DNA of 64,000 bases from Adineta steineri (GCA_905250115.1 CAJNOI010000051.1:62001-126000); one strand, 5' to 3'. Positions 39,002 to 49,620 are shown, counted from the stretch's first letter. Made by a program: numbers and translations. Notes: a model not told the origin generated them from the sequence alone.

Positions 39002-40389
39002 TTAACATAGTGTATTGTTGTCTTCTTCTTCTTCTTATGTATAGAACAGTTTTGTCTTTTGATTTTGTATAGATTTATCTGTTTGAACAAATAAACAATA
39101 TCTTATTTAGGAATTTTAACTCAATATCATAGGATAGACTTTAAATTAAGAAACCATCTTAAGGGTGTGGGTGTGTAATGGTTCTAATACTCGCATACAC
39201 ACACACTTTTAAAAATTTTGTTCTAATAAAATTCAATCAGAAAAATATCAATGATAAGTTCCATTCAAATTATTATTTTCAGTATAACGAAATTAATTCC
39301 TGTGTTATCAAAAATTCAATCCAAAATTAAATAAAAATGCTTTCGAGTAATATATCATTGATCATATTATTGAAAAAACTAGTTTAACATGAAATATCTC
39401 TAGTATTGATAATCATTTATTGTGCATCAATATGATAATTAAAACAGAAATGTGCCCTACCGATCCACGCTCGAAAATGGATGATTTAATATTCTTAGTG
39501 CCAGAATATATAAGAAAATTATAAGGATAACCAAATATTATTATATTATGTATATATAAAAAGAATTTTCCGTATTGACAAATGGATATACAGAGATAAA
39601 TAGCTTGTTAACAGACATTAAAGCATCTGCGGTTGTTTCTTACATATAAATATCAGATCAAATGTAAAGATCCAAAATGTCGAAATTTCGAATTCTCATA
39701 GAAGACATTTCTGATTTGAAAAAATAAATATTGAATTATCACAAAAATATGTTTAAAATCTTACTCTGCTTTAGTTTAAAAAGATTCTTGTCTCTATTCT
39801 AATCTGATATTTTTACTCATTGATTTTAAGTATTATATTTTTATCGATCTTAAAAATTAAATTCATATAATAGAATCCATTACAAAATATTCAATTCTAT
39901 ATTCCGCTAAATTGATTACATACAGCTGTTTCTGATTTTACTCATCGGTCGAAATCACTTACAAAATCAGGTTGTAAATCCATAAAAGCTGATATTATAA
40001 TACTTAATAAGAAGTATAAGAAAAATATTATCACACTTTTTCATAGCTGATATAACTGTAAAAAAAGGCACCTACTTTTCCATGAGAATATTTTAGTAGA
40101 TGATACCTTACGCCCTCTACATCTTGCAGTTATTATTCGTTATTCAAAAACTCCTTTTAAGTAAAAACTTACATCCTCTACACCTTGTAGCACTCACTTT
40201 CAATTTACCTTAAAATAAAATTAAATCTGATTAAAATATTAAAAAAAATTAGATTTCAACATATAGTCTCATTTACTAAAATTTTAATAAAAAAATTCAT
40301 AAAATTGGAACCGTTTATTCAAAAATTACGCACAACTTAATTTCACGGTCGATAAAATATTTGAACTCAGTTTATTCTATTTGAACTTT
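39002..40389. other. Intergenic, no gene seen
   Basis: AT-rich spacer after the RdRP. It contains one fold-back element (39154-39208) and two loosely repeated stretches with CCCTCTACATCTTGCAG (about 40111) and CATCCTCTACACCTTGTAG (about 40172), which may be decayed copies of one short repeat. No protein-like frame was found. Confidence 0.5.
39154..39208. repeat. Telomere-like fold-back element, copy A
   Basis: Reads CCATCTTAAGGGTGTGGGTG, then a short spacer, then a C/A-rich arm CATACACACACAC. The left arm is good TGTGGG-type sequence and the right arm is decayed. It belongs to the same family as the copies at about 44.2, 45.0, 50.5 and 50.9 kb. Confidence 0.5.
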
Positions 40390-40419
40390 TTCTTTTTTAA
40401 GTTCACAATAGCGAAGTAG

Positions 40420-40645
40420 ACAAGTGGCGAATTCTCATTGGTAAGTGCACAATTACAATTATTAAGTACGAAATCCCATTGATAGGTGGGGAATTCCCAT
40501 TGGTGAGTCAAAGCTACGATTAATAAGTAAAAATATCCGATTTATGAGTAAAAAATCCTATTGTTAAGTGGTGAATCACCAAAGGTAAAGTGCAAAAATA
40601 TGATTTTTAAGTAAAAATATCCGATTTATGAGTACGAAATCCCAC
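40420..40645. repeat. Degenerate direct repeats upstream of a TATA box
   Basis: Short phrases recur: CATTGGTAAGTGC / CATTGGTGAGTC / CATTGATAGGTGG, and GAGTACGAAATCCCA / AAGTACGAAATCCCA. An identical 26-bp string beginning AAGTAAAAATATCCGATTTA occurs at 40525-40550 and 40609-40634. The block ends just before the TATA box at 40661, so it could act as a promoter-proximal element or be one end of a mobile element. Confidence 0.6.
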
Positions 40646-40660
40646 TCGCTATCGATGAGA

Positions 40661-40668
40661 TATAAAAG
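40661..40668 (+). promoter_or_regulatory. TATA box (TATAAAAG)
   Basis: A consensus TATAAAAG followed by a GC-richer stretch (GACGAGCGCGTCG), unusual in this AT-rich DNA. It lies 99 bp before the ATG at 40760, so a start site about 30 bp downstream would leave a 5' leader of about 70 nt. Confidence 0.55.
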
Positions 40669-40759
40669 GACGAGCGCGTCGATGTAAAAACATACCAACT
40701 ACATCTTGTGTATATTTACACAATACTTTCTTCTCAACGTCGAGCTATAATAAACAACT

Positions 40760-40930
40760 ATGCAGGTTAGTCAGCAAATCATTTCAATCGTATTCTTGGT
40801 TTTAGTGACAATAAGTTACATCGCGATGGCACATGAAGCAGCAATTCAAGGTCCGAATAGCAATCGTATGCTCCATCATTTAATCCGCAAACGTACGAGT
40901 TCTTCATTTTCCTTGAGGCTTTTTCTCTAA
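40760..40930 (+). CDS. Putative 56-residue secreted peptide
   Basis: ATG 40760 opens a frame of 56 codons to TAA 40928-40930. Residues about 7-22 are strongly hydrophobic (IISIVFLVLVTISYIAMA) and end in a good signal-peptidase site (AMA, then HEAA). The remaining 32 or so residues are short and basic, with an RKR tribasic site followed by TSSSFSLRLFL, as in a peptide-hormone precursor; no cysteines are present. A TATA box lies 99 bp upstream. The 3' half shades into the 93-bp repeat array. An alternative is that AG|GTTAGT just after the ATG is a splice donor and the frame is chance. No homologue was recognised. Confidence 0.4.
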   Translation: MQVSQQIISIVFLVLVTISYIAMAHEAAIQGPNSNRMLHHLIRKRTSSSFSLRLFL

Positions 40931-40964
40931 CCACAGCGTACTTACTGCATATGATACACATCAC

Positions 40965-43375
40965 ACCATTCGAATAGAAATCTACTAAATACTCATTTAC
41001 CATGTGATCTCCCTCAATCTCACTAATTTCACACTTTCGCTTCGCAATGAACACAATATATGAAAACAATCTTGCTATGAACTATTCATTTGTTGTGTGT
41101 TTCTCAACTATGTAATGAACTCCCAATCTTTTCTTCGAACTGAAACCAATCTTTGAATAGAATTTTAGTACGAACAATTCATTTCTCATGCGTTCCTTCA
41201 CCATCTAATCAAGTCGAAACCGTTGCTTGAAAGTCAACAGAATATTTGGATAGAATCTTGTTATGTATTACGCATCGCTCGTGCGTTCCTCCACCATGCA
41301 ATGAAATCGAAATCTTTCCTTCAAGCTGAGGCAAATACTTGAACGGAATCTTANNNNNNNNNNTATTTGAACACAATCTGAATCGAATTCTTCATTTATT
41401 GTGTGTTCCTGCACCATGCAATGAACTGGAAACCTACGCTTCGAACTGAACAAAATATTTGAACAAAATTTGGTTATGAATTATTCATTTGTCGTGTGCA
41501 TCTATTTAATGTAATGAACTCGAAATCTCCGCTTAGAATTGAACAAAATATTTGATTAGAATTCTATTATGAATTATTCATTTGTCGTGTGTTACCCCAC
41601 TATGAGTTGAACTTGAAATGTTTCCTTCGAACTGCACCAGAATTTTGACATGAATCGTTGTTTGCGCGGCTCATGTCGCGTGTGTTCATCCATTGTGTAA
41701 TGAACTAAAAATCTTTTTTCCGAACTAAACAAGATATTTAGATAGAATCTTGATATGAACTATTCATTGATTACATGCTCCTTCACCACGTAACGAACTC
41801 ACAATCTTTTCTAACAGCTGAATAAAATAGTTGCAATGAATCTTGCTATGAGTTATTTAATTGTCGCCCGTTCTTCCACTATGTAATGAACTCGAAATAA
41901 TTGCTTCGCACCGAACACACCATTTGAGTAAAGTCTTGGTCTTATGACTTATTAATTTATCCTATGTTTCTCCACCATGTCATAAAATCAAAATCTTAGC
42001 TACTACCGGAACCAACTTTTTGAAAAGAATTTTACTATGAATTATTCATTTCCCGAGTGTTCCACCCCTACGAAGGGATATCGAAATCTTTGCTTAGAAC
42101 TGAACAAAATATTTGAATAGAATCTTCTTATGACTTATTAATTTATCCTATGTTTCTCCACCATGTCATAAAGTCAAAATCTTAGCCACTACCGGAACCA
42201 ATTTTTTGAAAAGAATTTTAGTATGAATTATTCACTTGCTATTTGTTTCTCCATCATGTAATCAACTCGAAATCTTTGTCTAGAACTGAACAAAATATCT
42301 TGATAGAGTCTTAGTATGAATTATTTATTTGTCGTGTGTTCGACCACCATGTAACGAACTCAAAAACTTCCCTTCGAATTGAAAAAAATATTTGTATGGA
42401 ATCTTGATATGAATTATTCAGTTGTCGTGTGTTTCTCCACTACGTAATGAACTTGAAATCTTTGCTTTGAACTGAAAAAAATATTTGAATAGAACCCTGG
42501 TATGAATTATTCATTTGTCGTATGTTCCTCCGCCATATAATAAACTCGAAATCGTCGCCTAGAATTGAACAAATTTTTTGAATAGAATCTTCTTCTGAAT
42601 TATTCATCTGTTGGGTACTCCTCCACCATGTAGTGAACAAGAAATCTTTACTTCGAACTAAACCAAACATTTAAAATGAATGTTTGTGTTATGAATTATT
42701 CATTGTTTGGGTACTCTTCCACCATATAATGAACTCGAAATGTTCGCCTAGAATTGAACAAATTTTTTGAATAAAATCTTGATATGAATTATTCATTTGT
42801 CGTATGTTCCTCCACCATATAATGAACTCGAAATCGTGGCTTAGAATTAAACGAATTTTTTGAATAAAATCTTCCTATGAATTATTCATTTGTCGTATGT
42901 TCCTCCACCATATAATGAACTCGAAATCGTCGCTTAGAATTAAACGAATTTTTTGAATAGAATCTTCTTCTGAATTATTCATTGGTTGGATACTCTCACC
43001 GTATAATGAACTCGTAATCGTGGCTCAGAATTGAACAAATTTTTTGAATAGAATCTTCTTCTGAATTATTCATTGGTTGGATACTCTCACCGTATAATGA
43101 ACTCGAAATCGTGGCTCAGAATTGAACAAATTTTTTGAATAAAATCTTTATATGAATTATTCATTGGTTCGGTACTCTTCCATCATAAAATGAAATCGAA
43201 ATCTTCACTGAAAATTGAACAAAATTTTTGAATAGAATCTTGATATGAATTATTCATTTGTCGTATGTTCCTCCACCATATAATGAACTCGACATTTTTG
43301 CGTGGACCTGAAGAAGTTTTGTGAATAAAGTTTTTATATGAGTTATTCATTTGTCATGAATTAGTCCATTACAAT
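40965..43375. repeat. Tandem array of about 26 units of 93 bp
   Basis: Each unit contains a variant of ATGAATTATTCATTTGTCG, then TTCCTCCACCATGTAATGAA, then GCTTCGAACTGAACAAAA. Using the ATTCAT landmark I find copies at 40991, 41084, 41177, 41270, (N gap), 41390, 41483, 41576, 41669, 41762, 41855, 41951, 42044, 42137, 42230, 42323, 42416, 42509, 42602, 42698, 42791, 42884, 42977, 43068, 43159, 43252 and 43345. Spacing is 93 bp nearly everywhere, with two of 96 and two of 91. Units differ by many substitutions, so it is an old array. 93 bp equals 31 codons, and on the minus strand one frame is open through the consensus unit. Confidence 0.9.
41354..41363. other. Assembly gap (10 N) within the 93-bp array
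   Basis: Run of ten N inside the tandem repeats. The spacing across it is 120 instead of 93 bp, so the true copy number is unknown. Confidence 0.95.
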
Positions 43376-43484
43376 TGCATGTTTGTATGATATTATCTAT
43401 TTAGTATGTCGAAGTGCCCGGGATAGTTTAGAATTATTCTGCTTTAAGGTTAAGAATATGATGGCAGTGGAGCATTAGTCCATT

Positions 43485-43548
43485 AGGAAGTAGTGGCGTA
43501 ACCGTGGGGAGAGAGGGGGTGTTCAGCTCCCCCCACCCATCATTTGAC
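43485..43548. repeat. Possible non-autonomous transposon end
   Basis: The stretch AGTAGTGGCGTAACCGTGGG, followed by GAGAGAGGGGGTGTTCAGCTCCCCCCACCC, resembles the AGTGGCGTA... terminal sequences of many eukaryotic DNA-transposon remnants, including a short G-rich/C-rich hairpin. No second end or transposase was found nearby. Confidence 0.3.
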
Positions 43549-44172
43549 TTTAAAATGTTTCAATGAATTAGGATCATTTACAGTAGCCTTAAATGTTGAA
43601 TTATCGGTGGTGTCAAGGTAACGTAGACTTAACTTAGTTGAACGTCATCTTTCTCTCACTAATATTATTAGATTTCAAGCGCACTAATCAGCTTCTTACG
43701 TTATATGCTGTAGCTCACAGTCACAGAGAAAAGTAAATGAAAAATTACAATCTTCGATCAGTAAACAAATAAGAATAAATGAATTCTAATAATTCGAAGA
43801 CAAGAACTATCTCATCCTTTTTTTCAGCATCTACATAAAAATAACAAAAACTAAACGATTCCGAATCGAAGTTCTCATCTACAGAAACACAATCACAGTT
43901 TATTTTATCGGAAACACCGAATTTACTAATAACATTAATAGTTTATTCAAATTGTAATACACATACTGATGCTGATATAGATGTTATTCACAGCCAATAT
44001 ATTAACACCATCACCATTATTATTATCTATCGATGTAAATCATTTTGCAGCTGATCCAACAGCACAGCTGATCTCATTATTAATACCTTCATCCTCATCG
44101 ATATCATCATCCTTGTCATCTATTACTATTGATAAACCAGCAACTACTTCTTCACCGATTCTTTCACCATCA

Positions 44173-44368
44173 ACATCTTGAGGGTGGGTGTGGGTATGGG
44201 TGTGTGTGTGTGTGAGTGGGTGGGTGTGGATGAGATTGTTAGATTGAGGTAATTGTACTATCTCACCCACACCCACACCCACACCCACCCACACCCACAC
44301 CCACCCACACCCACCCACACCCACACCCACATCCACACCCTCCACCCACTCACACACACCCACACTTC
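44173..44368. repeat. Telomere-like fold-back element, copy B (largest)
   Basis: Begins ACATCTTGAGGGTGGGTGTG and runs as a G/T-rich arm to about 44235. A non-repetitive centre of about 30 bp ends in CTATCT. Then comes a C/A-rich arm of CACCCACACCCAC repeats to about 44366. The two arms are reverse complements in kind. The unit CCCACA is the complement of TGTGGG, reported as the bdelloid telomere repeat. Confidence 0.75.
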
Positions 44369-44985
44369 GAACAACATTCATTAGAGACATTTACTCCATT
44401 CTACTACTCAAATTAAAGCGTCATTAATATATTTAAAAGTACAGTTGTTAATTAAGCTTATTACATATGCAAATTGTTCAATTGATGGTATACTACGATC
44501 TACAACCAGGTCAGTTAACAGCTCCTTAATTGTTGGTTCATACAAGATCCACCAGCAAAATCTTCCTACAATGGCATCCCACGACCCTTTAGTCTATCAT
44601 CGAGAAACAGCTGTTCCTATTATTTCATCTGTTGATAATCCTTAGAGTTTAAAAAAAGATTATAATTGCATTTTTCTCAAATCAAAAATAATATCTTTAT
44701 ACCAACAAATTTTATGTACTCGTCTCCACAACTATAGTTTTTCGCGCTAACCAGCGGACATACGGACAAAACAGACGACCATATAACGTCATTATTAGAG
44801 CTAAAACAATAATAAGCATACTTAAACTGAAGATTCTAATAGAGTGAAGTATACATCGATAATTTGCTTCTACAGATATCTTACGAGGGAACCTCTCGAG
44901 GTGATTAAAAGCTTTAAGACCTAGACTATTCCTGTTCTGTAAATCCCAGTTAGTAGTGAAATACCACAGGTTGATTTATTTCTTT

Positions 44986-45056
44986 GAGGGGCGAGGTGGG
45001 TGTGGGTGTGCGTATTGTATTCATTCTACACCTACACCCACACCCTCACCCAACGG
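44986..45056. repeat. Telomere-like fold-back element, copy C
   Basis: Left arm GAGGGGCGAGGTGGGTGTGG, spacer GTATTGTATTCATTCTA, right arm CACCTACACCCACACCCTCA. The arms pair over about 18 bp, leaving a short loop. Confidence 0.65.
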
Positions 45057-45862
45057 TGTAAACAAATCTGTAAACTAGACATCAAAAAGAAAGGTGTCAG
45101 AAAAATCAATACATGCGCAAACAGGCAGTCAAAATAAGCGATCTTCTACTGGATGACCTTTATAGATGACCCTATATTACTTCCTCAAGATGGGAAGAAT
45201 ACTCGAATAAATTGATGCAACGTAACAGACCAGGTATGTACTGTGTAAAGATTTTTGCTGAAATTTTATTTCATCAATAATAGATTGTTTGAGATTACTA
45301 TTTCGAATTATTTTTATACTGAATAAATTTACTTACTCTGTTTTGTAGGACATACGATGACACCATTACAAATCCACATAAACAATGGAGTATCGCCATC
45401 GACCAGCATCAACATAAAAAGACATTATAAACCAGCTAGTTTTTTTTCTTACTTTCTTTTATTTTTTGGTTTTTTATTATTTATTCTCGCATATTTTTAT
45501 TTTTATTTTTTTTATTTTTTTTATTTTTTTTATAACTTTGTTTTTCAATAAAAATAAACCCTTAACATATACTCTTCTTTGCTTTTAGAAATCAATACCA
45601 AATACTTAGAATAAGCATGGGTAACGTGTTGTTATTTGTCTCAGCTCAAAAACATATATTCAGTTTATTATAAGTTTTGTTAAATGTGAGGATGTATGGT
45701 TTTACAAAACAATTGATAGACACCATGAAGTAAAATCTTAATTCAAATTTATATTAAGCTTTCTAACCAAAAGAGCAAACAGTTTTCATTAAATTGACTC
45801 ATTCAAACTATTTTTTCAATAATTAGCAAAAGTCAAGGTTTTTTTTGAAAGCTTATCCTGCA

Positions 45863-45870
45863 ATATATAA
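45863..45870 (+). promoter_or_regulatory. TATA-like box before a small secreted-peptide ORF
   Basis: ATATATAA about 50 bp upstream of the ATG at 45918. Such strings are common in this AT-rich DNA, so this is suggestive only. Confidence 0.3.
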
Positions 45871-45917
45871 CTAGAAACATTCTTTTCTATATTTCGCAAG
45901 ACAACTGTATCTTTTAG

Positions 45918-46148
45918 ATGAACAGTAACAAAAACAATCATTTTTTCTTTCACTCAATATACTGTACCATCATTCTATTGATAGTCTCCTTCTATCATGC
46001 TCAATCCCACATGTCTTCATTTTCGAAGGACGTCCACTGTTGTGAGCTATTAATAGAAGCAACCAAGCATGGCTTGATTTTCACATGTCCAACTCTAGGC
46101 TACACGTATTCAAACGAAGCAGAAGAAAGAAAGAAAAAAAAATATTGA
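45918..46148 (+). CDS. Putative small cysteine-containing secreted protein
   Basis: Frame of 76 codons from ATG 45918 to TGA 46146-46148. Residues about 13-30 form a signal-peptide-like hydrophobic stretch (SIYCTIILLIVSFYHAQS). The mature part has HCCELLIEATKHGLIFTC and then GYTYSNEAEERKKKK, i.e. a Cys pair, a third Cys 14 residues later and a very basic end. The C-LL-EA-...-C-...-GY layout faintly recalls an insulin/relaxin B chain followed by a basic processing site, but the cysteine spacing is too long and no A chain was found downstream. It may also be the first exon of a longer gene. Function unknown. Confidence 0.4.
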   Translation: MNSNKNNHFFFHSIYCTIILLIVSFYHAQSHMSSFSKDVHCCELLIEATKHGLIFTCPTLGYTYSNEAEERKKKKY

Positions 46149-46704
46149 AATAGTTTTATCTAATGCAGCATGTTTAATCGATATCCATGACTGATTTTCA
46201 TGTTCGCTTGTATATCAATAGTTTGATACACTTATAACTTCATTGGATTGTTGTATATGAGTATTATTTGTATGCAAATTTAAAAATTAAATAAAATTCG
46301 ATAATTTCCAGTTTTTTTAAAATGATTAAATTGATCATAAAGAATTGAATAAACTATATCGATAGTAATTTCTAGATTATTTATTAAAATAATTGAAATT
46401 TTATTTTTATTTCATCGACTATATAATCAAAAAATGTTGTCAGAAAGATATTTTTCATTTATTAAAAACAAGATTTAAATATCAACGGTTTATTTAAAGG
46501 ATGTTTTAATAGAAGTTCGATATTTAGAGAGAAACAATCACCTATGAAATATGTAATTTCACATTTGAATCAGAGAAAATATCTTGTTTATGTATTTCAA
46601 TTTATTAGCTCAAATTTTTCGATCTGTTTATAAAAATTATAAAGTTATATTTCATTACCTTTAGATAATAATTTAATTAAAAATTCTTTTTTATATTTTA
46701 GAAA
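46149..46704. other. Intergenic, nothing recognised
   Basis: AT-rich, no open frame of interest. A TATATTTTAG acceptor-like string at 46692-46701 precedes the decayed gene that follows. Confidence 0.4.
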
Positions 46705-49046
46705 ATGATAATTCATGAAGAAGATTATGGTAAAGTAAATATTATTTTAATTATTAATAATCAATGTGGTTTACAAACTCTACTTGATCTCATTCTATAT
46801 TTATGCATTCAAGTAAATAAATTCTTTCAAATAAAATATTTTAGATTTTTCTTTTGTTTTTTTTCTTTTAGTTAAATGAAGTTTTACTATATTATTTTAG
46901 AATCAAATCGTATTCATACTGATTCTAGTATGTGAATAATTAGTACATATTTATTAAATTTATTTAAACATTAAATAACTAGTTGGCTTGGTACAACACC
47001 TTATTTTATTATAAATAATATTGGCAAAATAAAAACTATTGATCAATGCCGTTGAATTTTTTCTTCCCATACAATTATTCTTGATGATTTATGTAGTCGA
47101 GAAAAAGATATTTGTATTTGTTGGCTATTATTTTCTTTATTTTATTATTCAATAAATCTTGATGATAAATCATCAACTGGAATATTATTAATAAAAACTT
47201 TAATTATTGATAATCGCTTATTAATATTATATGAACAATTTAATCATATTCTGCAAATGTATCTACCACTATTAATAGATAAACAATTAAATTTAACATT
47301 TAAAACACAATTACTTGATACAAATGAAGGTATATCAGGAGATCTATGTCATAAATTACATACAGCTACAACAGATTGTTTTCCATTAAAAAGTATAGAA
47401 CTTCATAAAAGGTACACAAGAATATCATGATTATGAAGATGAATTTGAATATCAAGGTCATATATATGAAAATGAAACTCTTTTATTCATTAGTCGTTAT
47501 GTTATTAAATTAAATTTAGTTGATTATTTTTATTCAATATTTTTTAGAAACAATTCTATCGTTTCGTTTTGAACATAGTTTAAATACATTACAAAAAATT
47601 TATGTTAAAGATTTTAGCATCAGTTTAAAAAGTACATTAATAGACTATTATAATAAATATATATATATATCATTATTTTTTATTGATCAACTTGATATTA
47701 AACTTGGCACAAGTTCTTTAATTACAAAAATATTTGATAAAACAGTGAAAAAGGAAGAAGAAGCAAGAAGAATTTAATATATTAGAATTGGTTCGACGGT
47801 AGATAGAAAAGAATTAACTAAATATATTATAAGACGTGCTCCAACACAATGTATTGATGGAAAAACAATTAAATCAATGAAAATGATTTAAAAAAATATA
47901 ACAACAATAGAAAATTATAAAGCTTTTATTTCTTATGCAAATATGTCAAAGATATAATAAAAATATTTTAGAATGTGGATAAAAGTTAAGAAAAGATGCA
48001 CTTACATCCTTAAGATGGTTTTATTCAAGGACCTTTCAATTTATGAGCTTTTTATAAATATAAGATATGATATACCTGCCAAAACTCAATAGCATCTTAG
48101 TATCCATGCTATTTCCACATGTTACGTATTATCGTTGACTAAAGATCTCTTATTCTTGTGAAATGTATTGTAATATTAAATCTGGTAATGGAAACGTATT
48201 TATCCATATTGCACTTTCCGCCAAAATATTTAGACACCACAATTTAGAATAAATAATAATCTAGTTAAAGTTTTCAATAGAAAAATTAAATGCCGTATCA
48301 TTTTTAACTTAGACTGTAACTATCAACTTTTCAAAATATTTGAGAGGATATAATAAATTCAGTATGATTTCAACAAATCTTTCAGAACATATTTTAACAA
48401 TGAAATTTGATTTAATTGGTCCGCATTTTATTGGAGGAATTCGTTTATGTTTATTAATGTTCCATTTATTTCTATTCAAACTAAGAAATATATTGCAAAA
48501 GAAATGAATTTTTGTCAATTTTTATATGTTTATAATCAAACAATAATAACTGATCCAACAGTTAATATAAATATGATTAAAATAATTAATAGAACAGCAA
48601 GTATGACAATAGATTCTGATAATGATGATGCTATTTATAGTGCTCTTTGGTTACCTACATAAGCATCAACAAGTTTAACAGATGAGTTACTTAATTTAAA
48701 AAGAGGTCAATCATATCGTTATTTATCAACTAAGACAACTTTAGTTATTAATATAAAAGAATACGAATTTTTTATGAAAAATACTCAAGAACCAATAGCA
48801 CGTGTATATGAAATTACACTTAATACAATTCTTTTTCCAAGTAAAATTATTTTATATCGATTTTAAATATAAAATTTCTTCGTTTTGATTTTAGTATTAT
48901 GTTTGGATTTACTTGGACTCCTAATTATTCTATTTAAATTAACTATTCATCCTCTTTTTAATTGCATTAAAAAACATTTATCTACTAGAAAAACAAAAAG
49001 ATCACAAATGATAAACAAAATAAAACGAATTGATAATTATTATTAA
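46705..49046 (+). pseudogene. Decayed multi-exon gene, unidentified single-pass membrane protein
   Basis: Protein-like pieces follow each other on the plus strand but are broken by stops and shifts. The first piece, at 46705-46812 (HEEDYGKVNIILIINNQCGL), ends at a donor-like GTAAAT. The next, at 46982-47412 (WLGTTPYFIINNIGKIKTID), is interrupted by TGA after DQCR. A frame change at about 47412 leads into EYHDYEDEFEYQGHIYENE. Another piece is at 47552-47774. A further piece, at 48364-48662, shifts frame after KFDLIGPHFIGGIRLCL and ends at TAA 48660. It then resumes as ASTSLTDELLNLKRGQSYRY and finishes at 48895-49046 with a hydrophobic helix (LDLLGLLIILF) and a basic tail before TAA. This suggests a type I membrane protein with a large ectodomain. 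I do not recognise the family. Confidence 0.55.
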
Positions 49047-49620
49047 AGTTTTTTGTTGTTGATTGATTAAATAACTTTAAATACAAAAAAAGATCTATAA
49101 TTTATGCTTTTTATATTATCAAAAGAATTAATTATATAGATTAAGTGGTTTTTGAATTTTATGATATATCCTATTCTAGAATTCTCCGAAAGAATCGTAC
49201 CTACATCCTCAAGATGTTGCAATACTAAAAAATTTTTAAACATTTTTCTCGATGAAATATAAAAAACTACTGGCATCTCTAACAAAAACAATTCATTGGC
49301 ATACTATAGAGGTTTCTTTATAATTTTTAATAGGGTTTTTTCCCAGTCACAAGTCTTCTTTCGATATAAATGAAATTTCAAAGTTATACATTGTGAAGAG
49401 TCTTTTGAAAACAGGAGAATTACTCGATTAGATTGTAACCAACAGATTAAGTATAGATACTCTCACTTACATGTTCGATAATTATCTCCTTACAATGAGA
49501 ATAAGATAAAAAAAGCAAGCTATTCTTTTACTTATTTATTTAGAAAATTGATCAAACAAACTATTTTACATACAATTACAGTTGGAAATAAGAATAACAA
49601 ATATATTATTTTACAAAACC
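49047..49620. other. Intergenic, carries an isolated CATCCTCAAGATG
   Basis: No gene seen. At about 49204-49217 the string ACATCCTCAAGATGTT matches the outer end of the telomere-like fold-back elements, without the C-rich arm; a similar ACATCCTTAAGATGG lies at about 48005 in the decayed gene. Confidence 0.4.

Larger units (their letters stand above)
43376..45917. other. Intergenic accessory region with fold-back elements, no firm gene
   Basis: A stretch of about 2.5 kb that holds a transposon-end-like sequence (43485-43548), two telomere-like fold-backs (44173-44368 and 44986-45056) and a T-rich low-complexity tract (45440-45540). Several short frames (43981-44181, 44445-44645, 45357-45551) were inspected; none shows a recognisable domain. 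A copy of CCTCAAGATGG at about 45184 recalls the flank of the fold-back family. Confidence 0.5.

Noticed and set aside
40779..41069. Minus-strand 96-codon ORF as a real gene
   Set aside because: It overlaps the plus-strand secreted-peptide ORF and the first repeat units, and is in a different frame from the minus-strand frame that stays open in later units.
44260..44360. CRISPR-like or ordinary microsatellite reading of the C/A-rich tract
   Set aside because: No spacer structure; the paired G-rich arm and sibling copies make a telomere-like fold-back the better description.
45918..46148. Firm call as insulin-like peptide
   Set aside because: Cys spacing is several residues too long for a B chain and no A chain is visible downstream.
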